This document shows, piece after piece, positions 11,825-23,540 of a stretch of 64,000 nucleotides of DNA. The notes below the pieces were generated by a model. It was not told where the DNA came from. It made no database searches and was given only the letters and a program-made list of their open reading frames with translations. The position numbers and the translations under genes are program-made. This stretch comes from Cranoglanis bouderius (Eukaryota; Chordata; Actinopteri; Siluriformes; Cranoglanididae). Location of the stretch: the NCBI GenBank assembly GCA_023630585.1, contig CM042544.1:10341256-10405255 (forward strand). The letters run 5' to 3'. Every line of letters starts with the position of its first letter. Position 1 is the stretch's first letter.

Positions 11825-13080
11825 ATTTAGAATTTGATGCCTTCAACACACTCAAAAAAGTTGGGACAGAGGCATGTTTACCACTGTGTTACATCACCCT
11901 TCTTTTTAATTACACTTTTTATTCATTTGGGAACTGAGGATACTAATTGTGAGTTTTGCAAGTGGAATTTTTGCCCATTCTTATTTGATACAAGACTTCA
12001 GCTGCTCAACAGTCCTTGTTCACCATTGTCTGATTCTCCTCTTCATGATGCACCATAGGAGACAGATCTGGACTGCTGGAAGGCCAGTCAAGCACACACA
12101 CTCTATGTCTACAAAGCCACGCTGTTGTCGCACGTGCAGAATGAGGCCTGGCACTGTCCTACTGAAATAACCATGGACTTCCTGGGAAAAGACGTTGCCT
12201 TGATGGCAGCATATGTCTCTCTAAAATCCCAATATACGCTTTCGCATCAATGGTACGTTCACACATATGCAAGTCACCCATGCCGTGGGTGCTGATGCAC
12301 CCCCACACCATCACAGATGCTGGCTTTTGCTTATAACAGTCTGGTTGGTCTTTTTCATCTTTGGCACGGAGAACTCAATGTCCATTTTTCTGGAAAACAA
12401 GCTGAAACGTGGACTCATCTGACTAGAGCACACGTTTCCACTGCCTTTCTGTCCATCTGAGATGAGCTCGGGCCCAGAGAACTCGGCAGCGTTTCTGCAT
12501 AGAGTTGATGTGTAGCTTCCTCCTTGTGTAATAAAGTTTCAGGTTGCATTTCTAGAAGCAGCAGAAGACTGTGTTAAGTGACAACGGTTTTCCGAAGTAC
12601 TCCCAAGCCCATGTGGTTATATCAGTAGCATGACAATTTCTCAGGCAATGCCGCCTGAGGGCTCGAAGGTCATGCACATTCAACAGTGGTTTCCAGCCTT
12701 GCCCTTTACTCAATAAGATTTCTCCAGATTCCCTGAATCTTTTCACAATATTATGCACTGTAGATGGTGAAAGACCTAAATACTTTGCAATCTTGCGTTG
12801 AGCAATGTTCTTTTTGAACTGACTGACAATTCTCTCATGAAGTTTGGCACAAAGTGGTGAGCCATGACCCATCCTTGCTTGCAAAGACTGAGCTTTTGAT
12901 GGATGCTCCTTTTATGTCCAATCCTGATTGTGTGTATCCAGAAAGAGCCAGTGAGCAATGGGTCCTTGTCAGAAAGTGAATGAGTGGCAATACTCAGCAC
13001 TTCAGTGGCTGTATTAATACTAATGTTAGCTTCATGAATCTTTGTATGGAGTGTATTTTGGATACAATTTTCGAAATTGT
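11825..13080 (-). mobile_element. Tc1-like transposon remnant, family A
   Basis: Follows the family A pattern: CAAAAAAGTTGGGACA near the left end, then a decayed minus-strand transposase. The N-terminal part is open from 12884 to 12552 (MQARMGHGSPLCAKLHERI, with IAKYLGLSPSTVHNIVKRF). The C-terminal catalytic part is fragmented. The outer inverted repeats are mostly missing. Confidence 0.7.
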
Positions 13081-13293
13081 ACATTTCAGTTACCTTTTCT
13101 GATCTTCTGTAGCCAAAGATACAGTATAAGTATTTGATCCCCTATCAATCAGCAATATTTCTGGCTCCCAGGTGTCTTTTACACAGGTAACAAGCTGAGA
13201 TCTCTTAAAGGGAGTGCTCCTAATCTCAGCTTGTTACCTGTATAAAAGACACCTGTCCATAGAAGCAATCAATCAGATTCCAAACTCTCCACC

Positions 13294-14349
13294 ATGGCCA
13301 AGACCAAAAAGCTGTTCAAGGATGTCAGGGACAAGATTGTAGACCTACACAAGGCTGGAATGGGCTACAAACCCATCGCCAAGCAGCTTGGTGAGAAGGT
13401 GACAACAGTTGGTGCGATTATTCGCAAATGGAAGAAACACAAAATAACTGTCAGTCTCCCTCGGTCTGGGGCTCCATGCAAGATCTCACTTTGTGGAGTT
13501 TCAATGATCATGAGAACGGTGAGGACTCAGCCCAGATCTACATGGGAGGATCTTGTTAATGATCTCAAGGCAGCTGGGATCATTGTCACCAAGAAAACAA
13601 TTGGTAACACACTACGCCATGAAGGACTGAAATCCTGCAGCACCCGCAAGGTCCCCCTGCTCAAGAAAGCACATGTACAGGCCCGTCTGAAGTTTGCCTG
13701 AATGATTCAGAGGAGAACTGGGTGAAAGTGTTGTGGTCAGATGAGACCAAAATCGAGCTCTTTGGCATCAACTCAACTCGCCATCTTTGGAGACATTTAC
13801 ATTTACATTTATGGCATTTATATCCAGAGCGACTTACATTTATTTAATTTATACAGGAGGGGGAGGAATGCTGCCTATGACCCCAAGAACTGTCAAACAT
13901 GGAGGTGGAAACATTATGCTTTGGGGGTGTTTTTCTGCTAAGGGGACAGGACAACTGCACTGCATCAAAGGGCAATGGACGGGGCCATGTACCATCAAAT
14001 CTTGGGTGAGAACTTCCTTCCCTCAGCCAGGGCATTGGAAATGGGTCGTGGATGGGTATTCCAGAATGACAATGACCCAAAACATACAGCCAAGGCAACA
14101 GAGGAGTGGCTCAGGAAGAAGCACATTAAGGTCCTGGAGAGGCCTAGCCAGTCTCCAGACCTTAATCCAATAGAAAATCTGCGGAGGGAGCTGAAGGTTC
14201 GTCAGTCTCGAGACCTTAATGACTTGGAGAGGATCTGCAAAGAGGAGTGGGACAAAATCCCTCCTGAGATGTGTGCAAACCTGGTGGCCAACTACAAGAA
14301 ACGTCTGACCTCTGTGATTGCCAACAAGGGTTTTGCCACCAAGTACTAA
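13294..14349 (+). pseudogene. Tc1-like transposase pseudogene (family B, copy 2)
   Basis: Opens MAKTKKLFKDVRDKIVDL and stays in frame through the DNA-binding half to a stop at 13701. The catalytic half resumes in another frame, with WVFQNDNDPKHTA and WPSQ-like RPSQSPDLNPIENL, ending NKGFATKY. Here the catalytic SPDLNPIEN is kept, unlike the first copy. An insertion of non-transposase DNA and frameshifts disrupt it. Confidence 0.82.
13792..13852 (-). repeat. SINE-tail module inserted in a transposase
   Basis: Contains ATCCAGAGCGACTTACATTT, the reverse complement of the CTTTGGATAAAAG-type module seen in fish SINEs. It replaces sequence that is continuous in the other family B copy (after the codons for AVFG). 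Confidence 0.6.
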
Positions 14350-14660
14350 GTCGAAGGGGTCAAATACTTCTTTCACTCATTAAAATGCAAATCAATTTAT
14401 AACTTTTTTGAAATGCATTTTTCTGGATTTTTTTGGTGTTATTCTGTCTCTCACTGTTAAAATACACCTACTATTAAAATTATAGACTGATCATTTCTTT
14501 GTCAGTGGGTAAACGTACAAAATCAGCAGGGGATCAAATAATTTTTCCCCTCACTGTATTTAATACAAATGTTGAAACAATCAGAACACTATGAAATAAT
14601 GTGACGTTGCATTAGCTCTAGTTTTGATACATTAACGCACCAAATTGACAACAATAGAAG

Positions 14661-15011
14661 TGTAAAACTTTAAAGGTCAGGCAAGGAGCAATAATGCGGA
14701 GGCAGGCTTGATCCAACTCAGATGCTTTTATTTATTTTTACTTTACGCTGTTCAGCGCTCTTTTATTTTGTACACACACATGCACACACACACGCACGGC
14801 TCTGTGCCGGTGGCTCTCTCTCTCTCTCGAGGCGCATGTCTCTCCTCCCTTTTATCTTCTTCCCCTCACTGCAACACAGAACAATCATTAGGCTCATTTC
14901 CTACAGGTGTGTGATCCTTACTACCCGCTTTCTCCGGCTCCACCCTCCATTCACAAACCGGTGCTCGACCACGCCCCCACCTCTGACTCAGGCTGGAGAG
15001 CCATCCGGACA
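14661..15011 (-). repeat. 3' LTR of the Gmr1-like element
   Basis: Matches 19180-19502 closely, including GCGGAGGCAGGCTTGATCC, a CA-rich tract, a TCTCTCTC tract and TTTGTGAATGGAGGG (minus strand). A polypurine tract AAGGGGGGA lies at about 15012-15021 just before it on the coding strand. The extreme left end seems to carry a small insertion relative to the other LTR. Confidence 0.8.
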
Positions 15012-15079
15012 TCCCCCCTTGCCGGGAGAGGAAGTCCGCCACAGCCATCTGTGCCCCCGGTCTGTGGATCACCTTGAAC

Positions 15080-16243
15080 TTAAATGGTTGGAGTGCCAGG
15101 TACCATCGAGTGATACGCACATTGGCATCCTTCATGCGGTGGAGCCAGCAGATAGTAGCGGAGGGTGAGGACTGCCCATTTGATGGCCAGGCACTCTTTC
15201 TCAATCGTGCTGTACTTTGTCTCTCGCACAGAGAGCTTGCGGCTGATGTACAGCACGGGGTGCTCCACCCCCTCTACCACCTGGGACAGCACGGCCCCCA
15301 GCCCTCTGTCCGACGCATCTGTCTGTAAAACAAAAGGGAGAGAGAAGTCAGGAGAATGTAGGAGTGGTCCGCCACAAAGTGCAGCTTTTACCTGAATGAA
15401 TGCCTGTTGGCACGGCTCCGTCCACTGGACCGTATCTGGTGCCCCCTTTTTAGTGAGATCAGTCAGCGGGCTGAAGACATCCGAATAATTAGGTACGAAC
15501 CTACGATAATAGCCAGCCAACCCCAGGAACTATCTCACCTCCTTTTTGGTCTTGGGTCTTGGGCAGGTTGCAATTGCTGCTGTCTTATCAATTTGGGGAC
15601 GCACCTGCCCATGGCCCAAGTGGAAGCCCAGATATCGTACTTCCACCCGTCCAATCGTGCACTTCTTTGGGTTTTCTGTGAGTCCCACTTGCCTCAGCAA
15701 CTTCAGCACCGTTCTTAAGTGCTACACGTGTCGCTGCCAGTCATTACTGTATATAATAATGTCATCTAAATAGGCAGCGGCATATACAGCGTGTGGATGG
15801 GGTATTCTGTCCATGAGCCACTGGAATGTCACGGGGGCCCTGAACAACCCGAAAGGAAGGGTCACGAATTGGTGTAAGCCAAACGGGGTGGAAAAGGCCA
15901 TTTTTTCCCGGGACATTGGAGTCAAGTGGATCTGCCAATATCCCTTTGTCAAATCCAGTGTCGAATAAAAGCGAGCCATGCCCAACCGATTGAGCAGTTC
16001 GTCAATGCGAGGCATTGGATATGCGTCAAATTTAGACACCACGTTGACTTTTCTAAAGTCCACACAAAACCGGACCGTCCCATTGGCCTTGGGGACCAAG
16101 ACCACAGGGCTTCTCCAGTCACTGTGGGACTCCTCGATTACCCCATTTTGAGCATGGCTTAAGTTCATCCCGGATAACATTCTTTTTGTGTTCAGGCAGT
16201 CGATAGGGGCGGCTGCGAACCACCACCCCTGAGGCTGTCTCAA
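15080..16243 (-). pseudogene. Pol part 3: reverse transcriptase and RNase H
   Basis: RT (16243-15722) shows SDWRSPVVLVPKANGT, RFCVDFRKVN, FYSTLDLTKGYWQI, the FGLFRAP block and the catalytic YLDDIIIYS. After a break, 15520-15080 gives AGYYRRFVPNYS and RNase H with LQTDASDRGLGAVLSQ and YSTIEKECLAI. The C-terminal end (HRPGAQMAVADFLSR) continues in another frame to about 15020. Several frame changes; inactive. Confidence 0.88.
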
Positions 16244-16838
16244 TGTGGTGATCTATGAGGCTGGTGCAGCTGGGGAGAGGCGAGAACACGTCGGAAAACT
16301 CTGCCTGTAGTTTTTGAATGTCTGTGATTTGGGCCGGGGAGAGGTGGTCTCCACACGACACCGGGGGGGATTGAATCGCCACTTTTAAGCTTACCTCCGG
16401 TCCTAGCTCCTCCCTCTCGGGAACAACCGTCACCAAAGCCACAGATGCAGTCTCCCTCCACAGTTTCAGGAGGTTGAGATGGTAAACCTGTCGCACTTCG
16501 CGTCTATCCGTTCGCCTTGCCTCATAGTAGACATCCCCGACTCGCCGTGTGACCTCAACGGGCCCTTGCCACTTGGCGAGTAATTTGGAGCTCGACGTGG
16601 GTAGTAATACGAGCACTTTATCTCCCGGCGTGAACTCACGCAGCCGAGCACCCCTGTTATACAGCTGGGATTGACGTTCTTGCACCTGTATAAAACTCTC
16701 CTGAGTTATGTGACTTAACGTGTGGAGTTTTGCACTCAGGTCAAGAATGTACTGAATTTCATTCTTATTGGTTGAAGGCCCCTCCTCCCAATCTTCCCAA
16801 ATGACGTCAAGCACGCCGTGCGGCTTCCGTCCATACAA
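16119..16838 (-). pseudogene. Pol part 2: integrase C-terminus joined to reverse-transcriptase N-terminus
   Basis: Begins with an integrase tail (YGRKPHGVL, then FTPGDKVLVLLP and KLLAKWQGPVEV, the chromodomain-like/GPF-Y region). It runs directly into the RT linker, QAEFSDVFSPLPSCT followed by RPYRLPEHKK. This single frame is direct evidence that integrase lies upstream of RT. Confidence 0.88.
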
Positions 16839-17028
16839 TAATTCGAATGGGGAAAACCCTGTGGAGGCTATCGGGACCTCTCATACTGCAAATAACAGGG
16901 GCTCTAGCCACTTATCCCAATTGCATGCATCTTTCTGCACAAACTTACGAGTCATGTTTTTAAGTGTTTGATTAAAGCGTTCCACCAGCCAATCTGTTTG
17001 CAGATGATAAATGCTGGTGCGAATTGAT

Positions 17029-18116
17029 TTATTTTCCCAATAATTCGTACAGCTCGCGCAGGGTGTGTGACATAAATGACGTGCCCTGATCAGTCAGGAT
17101 CTCTTTCGGGATCCCAACCTGGGAGATAACGCGGAAGAGTGCATCCGCAACATTCCTCGCGGAGATATTGCGTAGAGGCACCACTTCTGGGTATTGCGTT
17201 GCGTAGTCCACTAATACTAGCACAAAGCGAAACCCTCGTACAGATCGGTCTAATGGCCCATCGAGGTCCATACCAATTCGCTCGAAGGGAACCTCGATTA
17301 ACGGAAGTGGGCGCAATGGGGCTTTTGAGGTGGCCGGTGGATTCACCAGCTGGCATTCACGGCACGCCACGCACCACCTGCGAACTTCACCGTGAATGCC
17401 CGGCCAATAGAAGTGGGCCAAGAGTCGACCTAATGTTTTCCCCTGCCCTAAGTGCCCCGCCATGGGATTATAATGAGCCACCTGGAATAATAATTCCCGA
17501 CGGTTGCTCTGAACCAACAATTGGGTTACATTCTCTTGTGTCTGCATGTCCTGCATCACTCTATATAACCTATCCTTAATAATGGCAAAGTACAGGTGGG
17601 AGAGCGCAACATTGGGCTGGATCGGTTGACCATCGATTACTCTCACTTGATCAAAGGCATGCTTCAGGGTCTCATCGCGTGACTGCTCCAAGGGAAAATC
17701 CTCAAGGGGAATCCTGCTAAGAGGGGGACAGAACCACTTCCCCCGCTCTCATTGTCATGCTGACGTGGAGCTGTCATCGACGGCCCTGGCACCGCCTCTC
17801 CCACCAAGGCTGCACACATTCCACACCCATCCACAAACATTTCCCTCGCCAATAATCGGAACCCCGGCCAATTAGTCCCTAAAATTAGTGGATGGGTGAG
17901 GCGAGGACTAACCACCGCCTCCACTACATTTTTTTGCCCCCGAAATTTGATGACGATGGGCACTATTGGGTACTCGTGAACATCCCCGTGCACACACCTC
18001 ACCTTCACCAAACGTGCATTCTCCAATGCCTCCCCTTGAACCAAGCCTTGGTGAATTGAGGTCTGATTGCATCCTGAATCCACCAAGGCCTGGTATGTAC
18101 CCCCCTGAACACTCAC
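17029..18116 (-). pseudogene. Pol part 1: aspartic protease then integrase
   Basis: The protease region (18116-17720) has the active-site motif ALVDSGCNQTSI and the later HPLILGTNW block. A frameshift near 17700 separates it from integrase (17691-17029). Integrase has an HHCC zinc part (HYNPMAGHLGQGKT with CVACRECQ) and a catalytic core with ERIGMDLDGPL, LVDYATQYPE and ILTDQGTSF. The frame closes at 17029, before the last catalytic Glu region. Confidence 0.85.
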
Positions 18117-18199
18117 CGGAATGCGGTATGTCCCAGCTCAATCGGGGGCAGCCTGTGGCGCGTCGGGGAGCTGGATCACTGCTCCCACCTCCATTACGG

Positions 18200-19176
18200 G
18201 GCACTGGTCCTGGAAATGCCCTGGCTCTCCGCAACGCCAGCATCACTCCTGTACCTGCGGCCCTGGATTCACCCACCTGAGGAACAGAGGAGACAGGAAC
18301 AGGGAGAGAGAGGGCAGGGGGGAAGGGGGGAAGGAACGGGTATGGGGCATGGGTCGCGGGGGAATCGGCCCCTGTCTTCGGGGTGTAGGGACAGGGAAGG
18401 GACGAGGAGAGGCACGAGGGCGAGAGAGAGAGAGAGAGAGGGGGGGGAGGGGGGGGCTCGCCTGCCCCCCGAATCTTCTGCCAGCTGAACCGGCTCATCC
18501 AGCGACGCGGGACGATGGCACTGGACCTACTCTGCCGTTCCTTCTGGAAGCCTTGCCACGAACTGCTCCAGCACCACCAGGTCGATCACTTCCTCGGCGT
18601 CGCGCCCCTCGGCCAACAACCACCTCCGGCAGGTGTCCCGGAGCTGCTGGGCGAAGGCGAACGGGCGGCCGAGCTTGGTGAAGGTCAGCGCTCGGAAGCA
18701 CTGACGGTGCTGTTCTGGGGTTCGGCCAACCCGTTGCAAAATCGCCTGTTTCAGGTCCGGGTATTCCAGCATGTTAGCAATGAGCAGCTGCTGAGCCGCG
18801 AGCTGGGCCTCACCAGACATGAGCGGCACGAGGCGGCCCGCCCACTGGCCCTCAGGCCAGCCCCACACCCGCGCAGAGCGCTCGTACAGCTCCAAGAACG
18901 CTTCCGGGTCATCCTGCGGTCCCATCTTCACGAACGCGACGTGGGGCGGAGCTACGGGGCCCGCTGCTGCGGGAGCTGCTGGGGCGGCGGCTGGAGCACC
19001 CGGCGGTCCTCGGCCTGGGCGTCAAGGAGATCTTTGATTCGTTGCTCCTGATCTCGACGCAGCTGTAGGAGGGCCTGGTGTTGGTTCTGGTGGAGGTTGG
19101 CCAGGGAGGTGATGAGGTCAGCCAGTGGTGAGCCTTCCATGGCGGTGATTTTCCTCTCAGTCCCGGGTTTCGGCAC
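18200..19176 (-). pseudogene. Gag of the Gmr1-like element (SCAN-like capsid, CCHC zinc knuckle)
   Basis: An N-terminal coiled region with ALLQLRRDQEQRIKDLL (from about 19176) is followed, after a frame change, by the capsid segment 18931-18527. That segment includes QLRDTCRRWLL and LVVLEQFVARLPEG, which resemble the SCAN-domain core. A zinc knuckle CWRCGEPGHFQDQC (CX2CX4HX4C) follows at about 18243-18203. Frame changes between these parts mean no intact Gag. Confidence 0.8.
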
Positions 19177-19178
19177 CA
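19161..19178 (-). other. Primer-binding site of the Gmr1-like element
   Basis: TGGTGCCGAAACCCGGGA begins one base inside the 5' LTR end on the coding strand. The TGG start and position fit a tRNA primer-binding site; which tRNA was not determined. Confidence 0.6.
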
Positions 19179-19179
19179 G

Positions 19180-19502
19180 TGTAACAGGTCGGGCAAGGAG
19201 GAATAATGCGGAGGCAGGCTTGATCCAACTCAGATGCTTTTATTTATTTTTCCTTTACGCTGTTCAGCGTTCTTTTATTTTCTACACACACATGCGCACA
19301 CACACATGGCTCTGTGTAGGTGGCTCTCTCTCTCTCTCTCTCGAGGCACGTGTCTCTCCTCCCTTTTATCTTTTTCCCCTCACTGCAACACAGAACAGTC
19401 ATTAGTCTCATTTCCTACAGGTGTGTGATCCTTACCAATCGCTTTCTCTGGCTCCGCCCTCCATTCACAAACCGTTGCTTGACCACGTCCCCGCCTCCAC
19501 AA
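19180..19502 (-). repeat. 5' LTR of the Gmr1-like element
   Basis: Counterpart of 14661-15011. Compared with the 3' LTR, about 30 bp at its outer (right) end appear to be missing, so the element may be truncated there. Confidence 0.8.
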
Positions 19503-20026
19503 GAATTTTTTTTAACTATTGTCTGACATTAAGAGGTTATGATGAATAGATACTGAGATCTGTGTACTTGCACGCTGTGATAGCTAATCAGTGTAGTGCT
19601 GTGGCATGTGTTAGTATAGCAGGCAGCAGAGGTGGGGAAGGGGACAGAGGACAAAAGGGTAATGAGAGTTTCAGTGTGTGTGGGCAATGGGTGAATTTAT
19701 GTTGAGTTTAATAACCAAGTCAATATCAATTACAGTTGGAACAAATATAAACATTTCAGGGATTCATTAACAATCAAATCGATCATGTGGTGACAATGTT
19801 AAGCCATTGTATAGAGTCTATAAACAAAGCTACAACTGCTACAAGCTACAAGTGAATGAGTGGCAATACCCAACCCTCCAGTGGCTGTATTGCGTGGCTG
19901 TATGAGTACATGAGCCATAGCAATCACTGGCATTTTGTATTTATGTATGGGATAATTTCTGTCTGAACAAATGTGGCCTGAATTTCAGCAGGGATCTTTT
20001 TAAACACTTTTTAACAAAATATTTCA

Positions 20027-20125
<99 letters not shown>

Positions 20126-22065
20126 TATTAGAGTTTCCACTCTGCCCTGGGATGCTGAGGTAAACAGCAATGACAAATAACCTTCTCATTCAAAAACACA
20201 ATCGAACATGTTTTCCCACACCCGTCACCATCCACTGCCCCATACCACTAAATTAGAGATTGATCGATTCCTCTCCAGGGTATAGAGATGTAGTCAGTGG
20301 AATAACCCAGTTCGGTGAAGTGCTGCCTTAAATTTAACCCTGTAAACTAGGACATCATATGTCCCTCCCCATGGTTCTAAGCTGTTATGTGTTTCATAGC
20401 TAAAAAAAACTAAACAAAAAAAAACAGTTTTCATTGTTATACTGTTTTCAGTGTAAATGTATGTCTGAATAAAGCTCTTGCAGACAATGACAAGAAATCA
20501 ATGCTTCTATCCACATCCGTATCCTGTCTTACTAAGGTCTTATGTGAAGCTATTCTGTCCAGCTGGGTATTATTTTTGGAATCCAGTCCAGACAGGAGCC
20601 CCTGGGCACAGGAAGGGCTCAGGAGAAGACACATGCTTTTATGCTCATTCACGCAGGAAATACAGTCCTATCTACATCTCCTGCCATTGGCTCAGGTCAC
20701 TAGTCCATGACTAATGCAAGCTAACACTAGGTACACTGGGTGTTTGGTAGTTATAGATGTTGATAAATGGTAATGTGTTCATTCTCCACTAATTAATCAC
20801 AGAAGCTACATTATTGTCCCACAGATTTCATACAGAGTAACACAGGTTAGTCCTTATATTACCTTATTTGCAAATAAATATAAAATGAAAGCAATTCTTA
20901 ATACGACTGCAAAATTCTGAATGTATACTTTCTGCAGTATGATGGACTATGACAACATATTACAGAACAGGTGCTGACTAACTAGAGCAGCCAAGAGGTA
21001 GTGGTTGCTCTGGCTGGAAATTCAGGTGGGCACGTTAATGCCAAGAGTGTGTGCTGATTAAGGAGGCAGCCCATTTAAAGAAGCGAGGGCATTAGGCTTG
21101 TTGCAAGGGTCTGTTGACTCTCGTATTGTTTGAATTTCAGCCTGTAAGGAGTCACCCCTCCCTCTCCCTTTTCTATTTTCATATTTTTAGTTTTTAATGA
21201 GATATTTATTAATCATATATATTTGAATCTTCTAAAGTTCTATTTAAGCGTTTCTTGTATTAAAAGCGATATCTTTTGCCATTTATCCTTTTAATGTTTT
21301 ATATAATTGTCATTTTGTAAAGCACTTCTTTTTGTATGAAAGCTGCTATATACATAAATATGATGATGATGATTATAATTATTATTGTATTGTAGCTCTC
21401 TGGCATATAAAAGAGCATGCTGAAATGCCCAAGAAGGTGAGTAGTTAATGATTATGAATGGTTTTACAACAGTTCTCTTGGCTAAATAAATAAAGAAGAC
21501 GGGAAGACCAGCAAGAAGCAAGGGGAGGGGGCTGTTTCAGCACTGTAATCATTGTTGTCGTACTCTGTACTAAGATATATTTCCAGACACTTTGCGCTTA
21601 CCACTTTGCAACATAATGGTTCCTGTCTAATCTTCATTCAGCTCTCTTTTCTTGCATTTATTGAGCCAAAACATGTCCTCTGCTCCCTGGCACATCAATC
21701 CCTAAAGCCCTGATTAGGGCACAGCGGATCCGGAGCCTATCTCAGGAACACTGGGGGCGAGGCTCTGCTGAGTAACCTTTCCAGACTTTGGCCCCTCATC
21801 TGGCCCTGTCTTCAGCTTTTCCTTTGCTTCCTTATATTTCCCTGCTCTGCTGCATTCTTTTTGCTATAAGAGCAGTGAATTTTTCATTGAGTTCTGTCAA
21901 AAAGACTCATACTAAGAATCTCTTTTTACATGTATCCAACTGGAAGATGCTTTTATTTAATTGACTCAATTTTCTGATCTGTGTCCTAGAGCCTTAACCA
22001 CTGAGCCACGACTGCGGACGCCGTTGTGACTCTCTGAATTGTTTTGGGGCTTCACTTTGGCTCAG
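19503..22065. other. Unassigned intergenic DNA with an (AT)n run
   Basis: No exon recognised. Holds the (AT)n tract at 20034-20122 and ATGATG/AATTATT-rich simple sequence near 21360-21390. Confidence 0.4.
20034..20122. repeat. (TA)n microsatellite
   Basis: About 89 bp of uninterrupted TA dinucleotides. Confidence 0.97.
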
Positions 22066-22376
22066 TAGGGGGTACGGTGGCTTAGTGGTTAGCACATTAG
22101 CAACTCTGGTGTTGGGGGTTCGATTCCTGCCTCCGCCCTGTTTGCGTGAAGTTTGCATGTTCTCCACAGGCTTCGGGGGTTTCTCCCCTAGTCCAAAGAC
22201 ATGCATTGTATGCTGTTTGGCATTTCACTTTTTGAAATGCGTTGTATGCTGTTTGGCATTTCACACGGCACCCCATCTAGGGTGTCCCCTGCCTTGTGCC
22301 CCGAGTTCCCTGGGATAGGCTCCAAGGCTCCTAGGATAAGCAGTATGGAAAATGGAAGAATGGATGGATGTTTGGC
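22066..22376 (+). mobile_element. tRNA-derived SINE with TGGA tail
   Basis: Starts GGGTACGGTGGCTTAGTGG (A-box-like), then GGTTCGATTCC (B box). It has TTGCATGTTCTCC, GTCCAAAGACATGC and GGGATAGGCTCC in the body and ends in an AATGGATGGATG-type tail. Related copies are at 23254-23540 (minus) and 24093-24432 (plus). Confidence 0.75.
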
Positions 22377-22559
22377 TCAGTGCAGCTCTGGTTCAGCCTC
22401 TGCACCTCCTGTTCATGATCATTTACACCAGCTCCTACAGTATGACATCATTAGCACAGCAAGGTCTTGCTTGAGTTTTCTCAGCATTTCTAAACAACAT
22501 TTGTTGTCTTTTACCAACATTTTTTTTGCAGTTTTATTTTTCCAGACCTTAGTCATCTA

Positions 22560-22895
22560 ATGCCTGATTAACAATTATATAACACATTGCTCTGTCTGCT
22601 GGTTTCTTTAAATGTATCTGCCTGTAATGACAGTGCAGCTCCTCCTGTGTTACTTCATACTACATATTTATGTTCATACTGCATTTGGCCTGAAACAGCA
22701 TCACAGCCAGCATGATTTTAATTGCAGCTACTCACCACTGACCTACAAAAATGGCATCTTGAAATTTCTCTAAAAATAACTCCTCCACCGAGCCTCCTGG
22801 AGATAATCGCACACCTTCCCTGCAGCAGCAACATTTAATACAATTACCAAGTGATCCTCAATTTAATCACTAAATTAATTGAATTACTAGCTAGT

Positions 22896-22896
<1 letters not shown>
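22560..22896. other. Unassigned DNA
   Basis: No recognisable gene or transposon; ends at the CA microsatellite. Confidence 0.35.

Positions 22897-22944
<48 letters not shown>
22897..22944. repeat. (CA)n microsatellite
   Basis: About 48 bp of CA dinucleotides. Confidence 0.97.
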
Positions 22945-22945
<1 letters not shown>

Positions 22946-23253
22946 CTTTTAGCATCCACTGATCACATTATGAACAGGTGTTATTTTTCATAGGACATCA
23001 AATAGGTAAGATCAGACACTGTAGATTAAACAGAGGATGGTTTGAGGATATTATTACTGGGTATGTATCATCATTAGGACATTAGGAAGTCAGGAACAGA
23101 GATATTCTTGATATGCTCATGAGGAGCATCACACAGGCTGGATTGGTGTCCAAAATGTGCGTGCAATGCAAAAGACCGGCATTTTGTCGCAATTAATTTA
23201 AACATGCTTTTAATTAAACACTACCATTTGGGATATCTTCTTATAGTCTGGTA

Positions 23254-23540
23254 TCCATCCATCCATCCATCCATTTTCTGTACCCCTTATCCAACAGAGG
23301 GTTGCAGGAAGCCTGGACTCAGGACACAGGGTGGGGGACACCCTGGACGCAAGGCACAATTGCACTCACACACCCATTCACACACTACAGACAATTTAGA
23401 GATGCCAATAAGCCTACAATGCATGTCTTTGGACATGGGGAGAACATTTAAACTTCGCGCTCACAGGGTGCAGGTGGCAATCAAACCCCCAATCCTGGAG
23501 GTTTGAGGCAAACGTGCTAAAGATTAAGCCCCTAGTTTGG
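23254..23540 (-). mobile_element. tRNA-derived SINE with TGGA tail (minus orientation)
   Basis: The CCATCCATCCATCC tail is at the left. GGGTGGGGGACACC, ATGTCTTTGGAC and the B-box complement follow to the right, as in the copies at 22066 and 24093. Confidence 0.75.

Larger units (their letters stand above)
13122..14556 (+). mobile_element. Tc1-like transposon, family B, second copy
   Basis: Starts CAGTATAAGTATTTGATCC and ends CCCCTCACTG, flanked by TA (13120-13121 and 14557-14558). The right inverted repeat is about 200 bp; most of the left repeat is deleted. It is the same family as 3909-5364 but in opposite orientation. A 60-bp fish-SINE module lies inside the transposase at about 13792-13852. 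Confidence 0.85.
14661..19502 (-). mobile_element. Ty3/gypsy LTR retrotransposon, Gmr1-like (integrase before RT), decayed
   Basis: Two LTRs (about 14661-15011 and 19180-19502) enclose minus-strand gag and pol. Reading order from the right: gag with a SCAN-like capsid segment and a CCHC knuckle, aspartic protease, integrase, reverse transcriptase, RNase H. Integrase upstream of RT is the Ty1/copia-like order known within Ty3/gypsy only for the Gmr1 group of deuterostomes. Frameshifts in gag and pol and a shortened 5' LTR show it is not active. Confidence 0.88.

Noticed and set aside
17966..18681. Long plus-strand frames opposite gag
   Set aside because: They are antisense shadows of the GC-rich gag region, rich in R/G/P with no domain; the minus strand carries the recognisable motifs.
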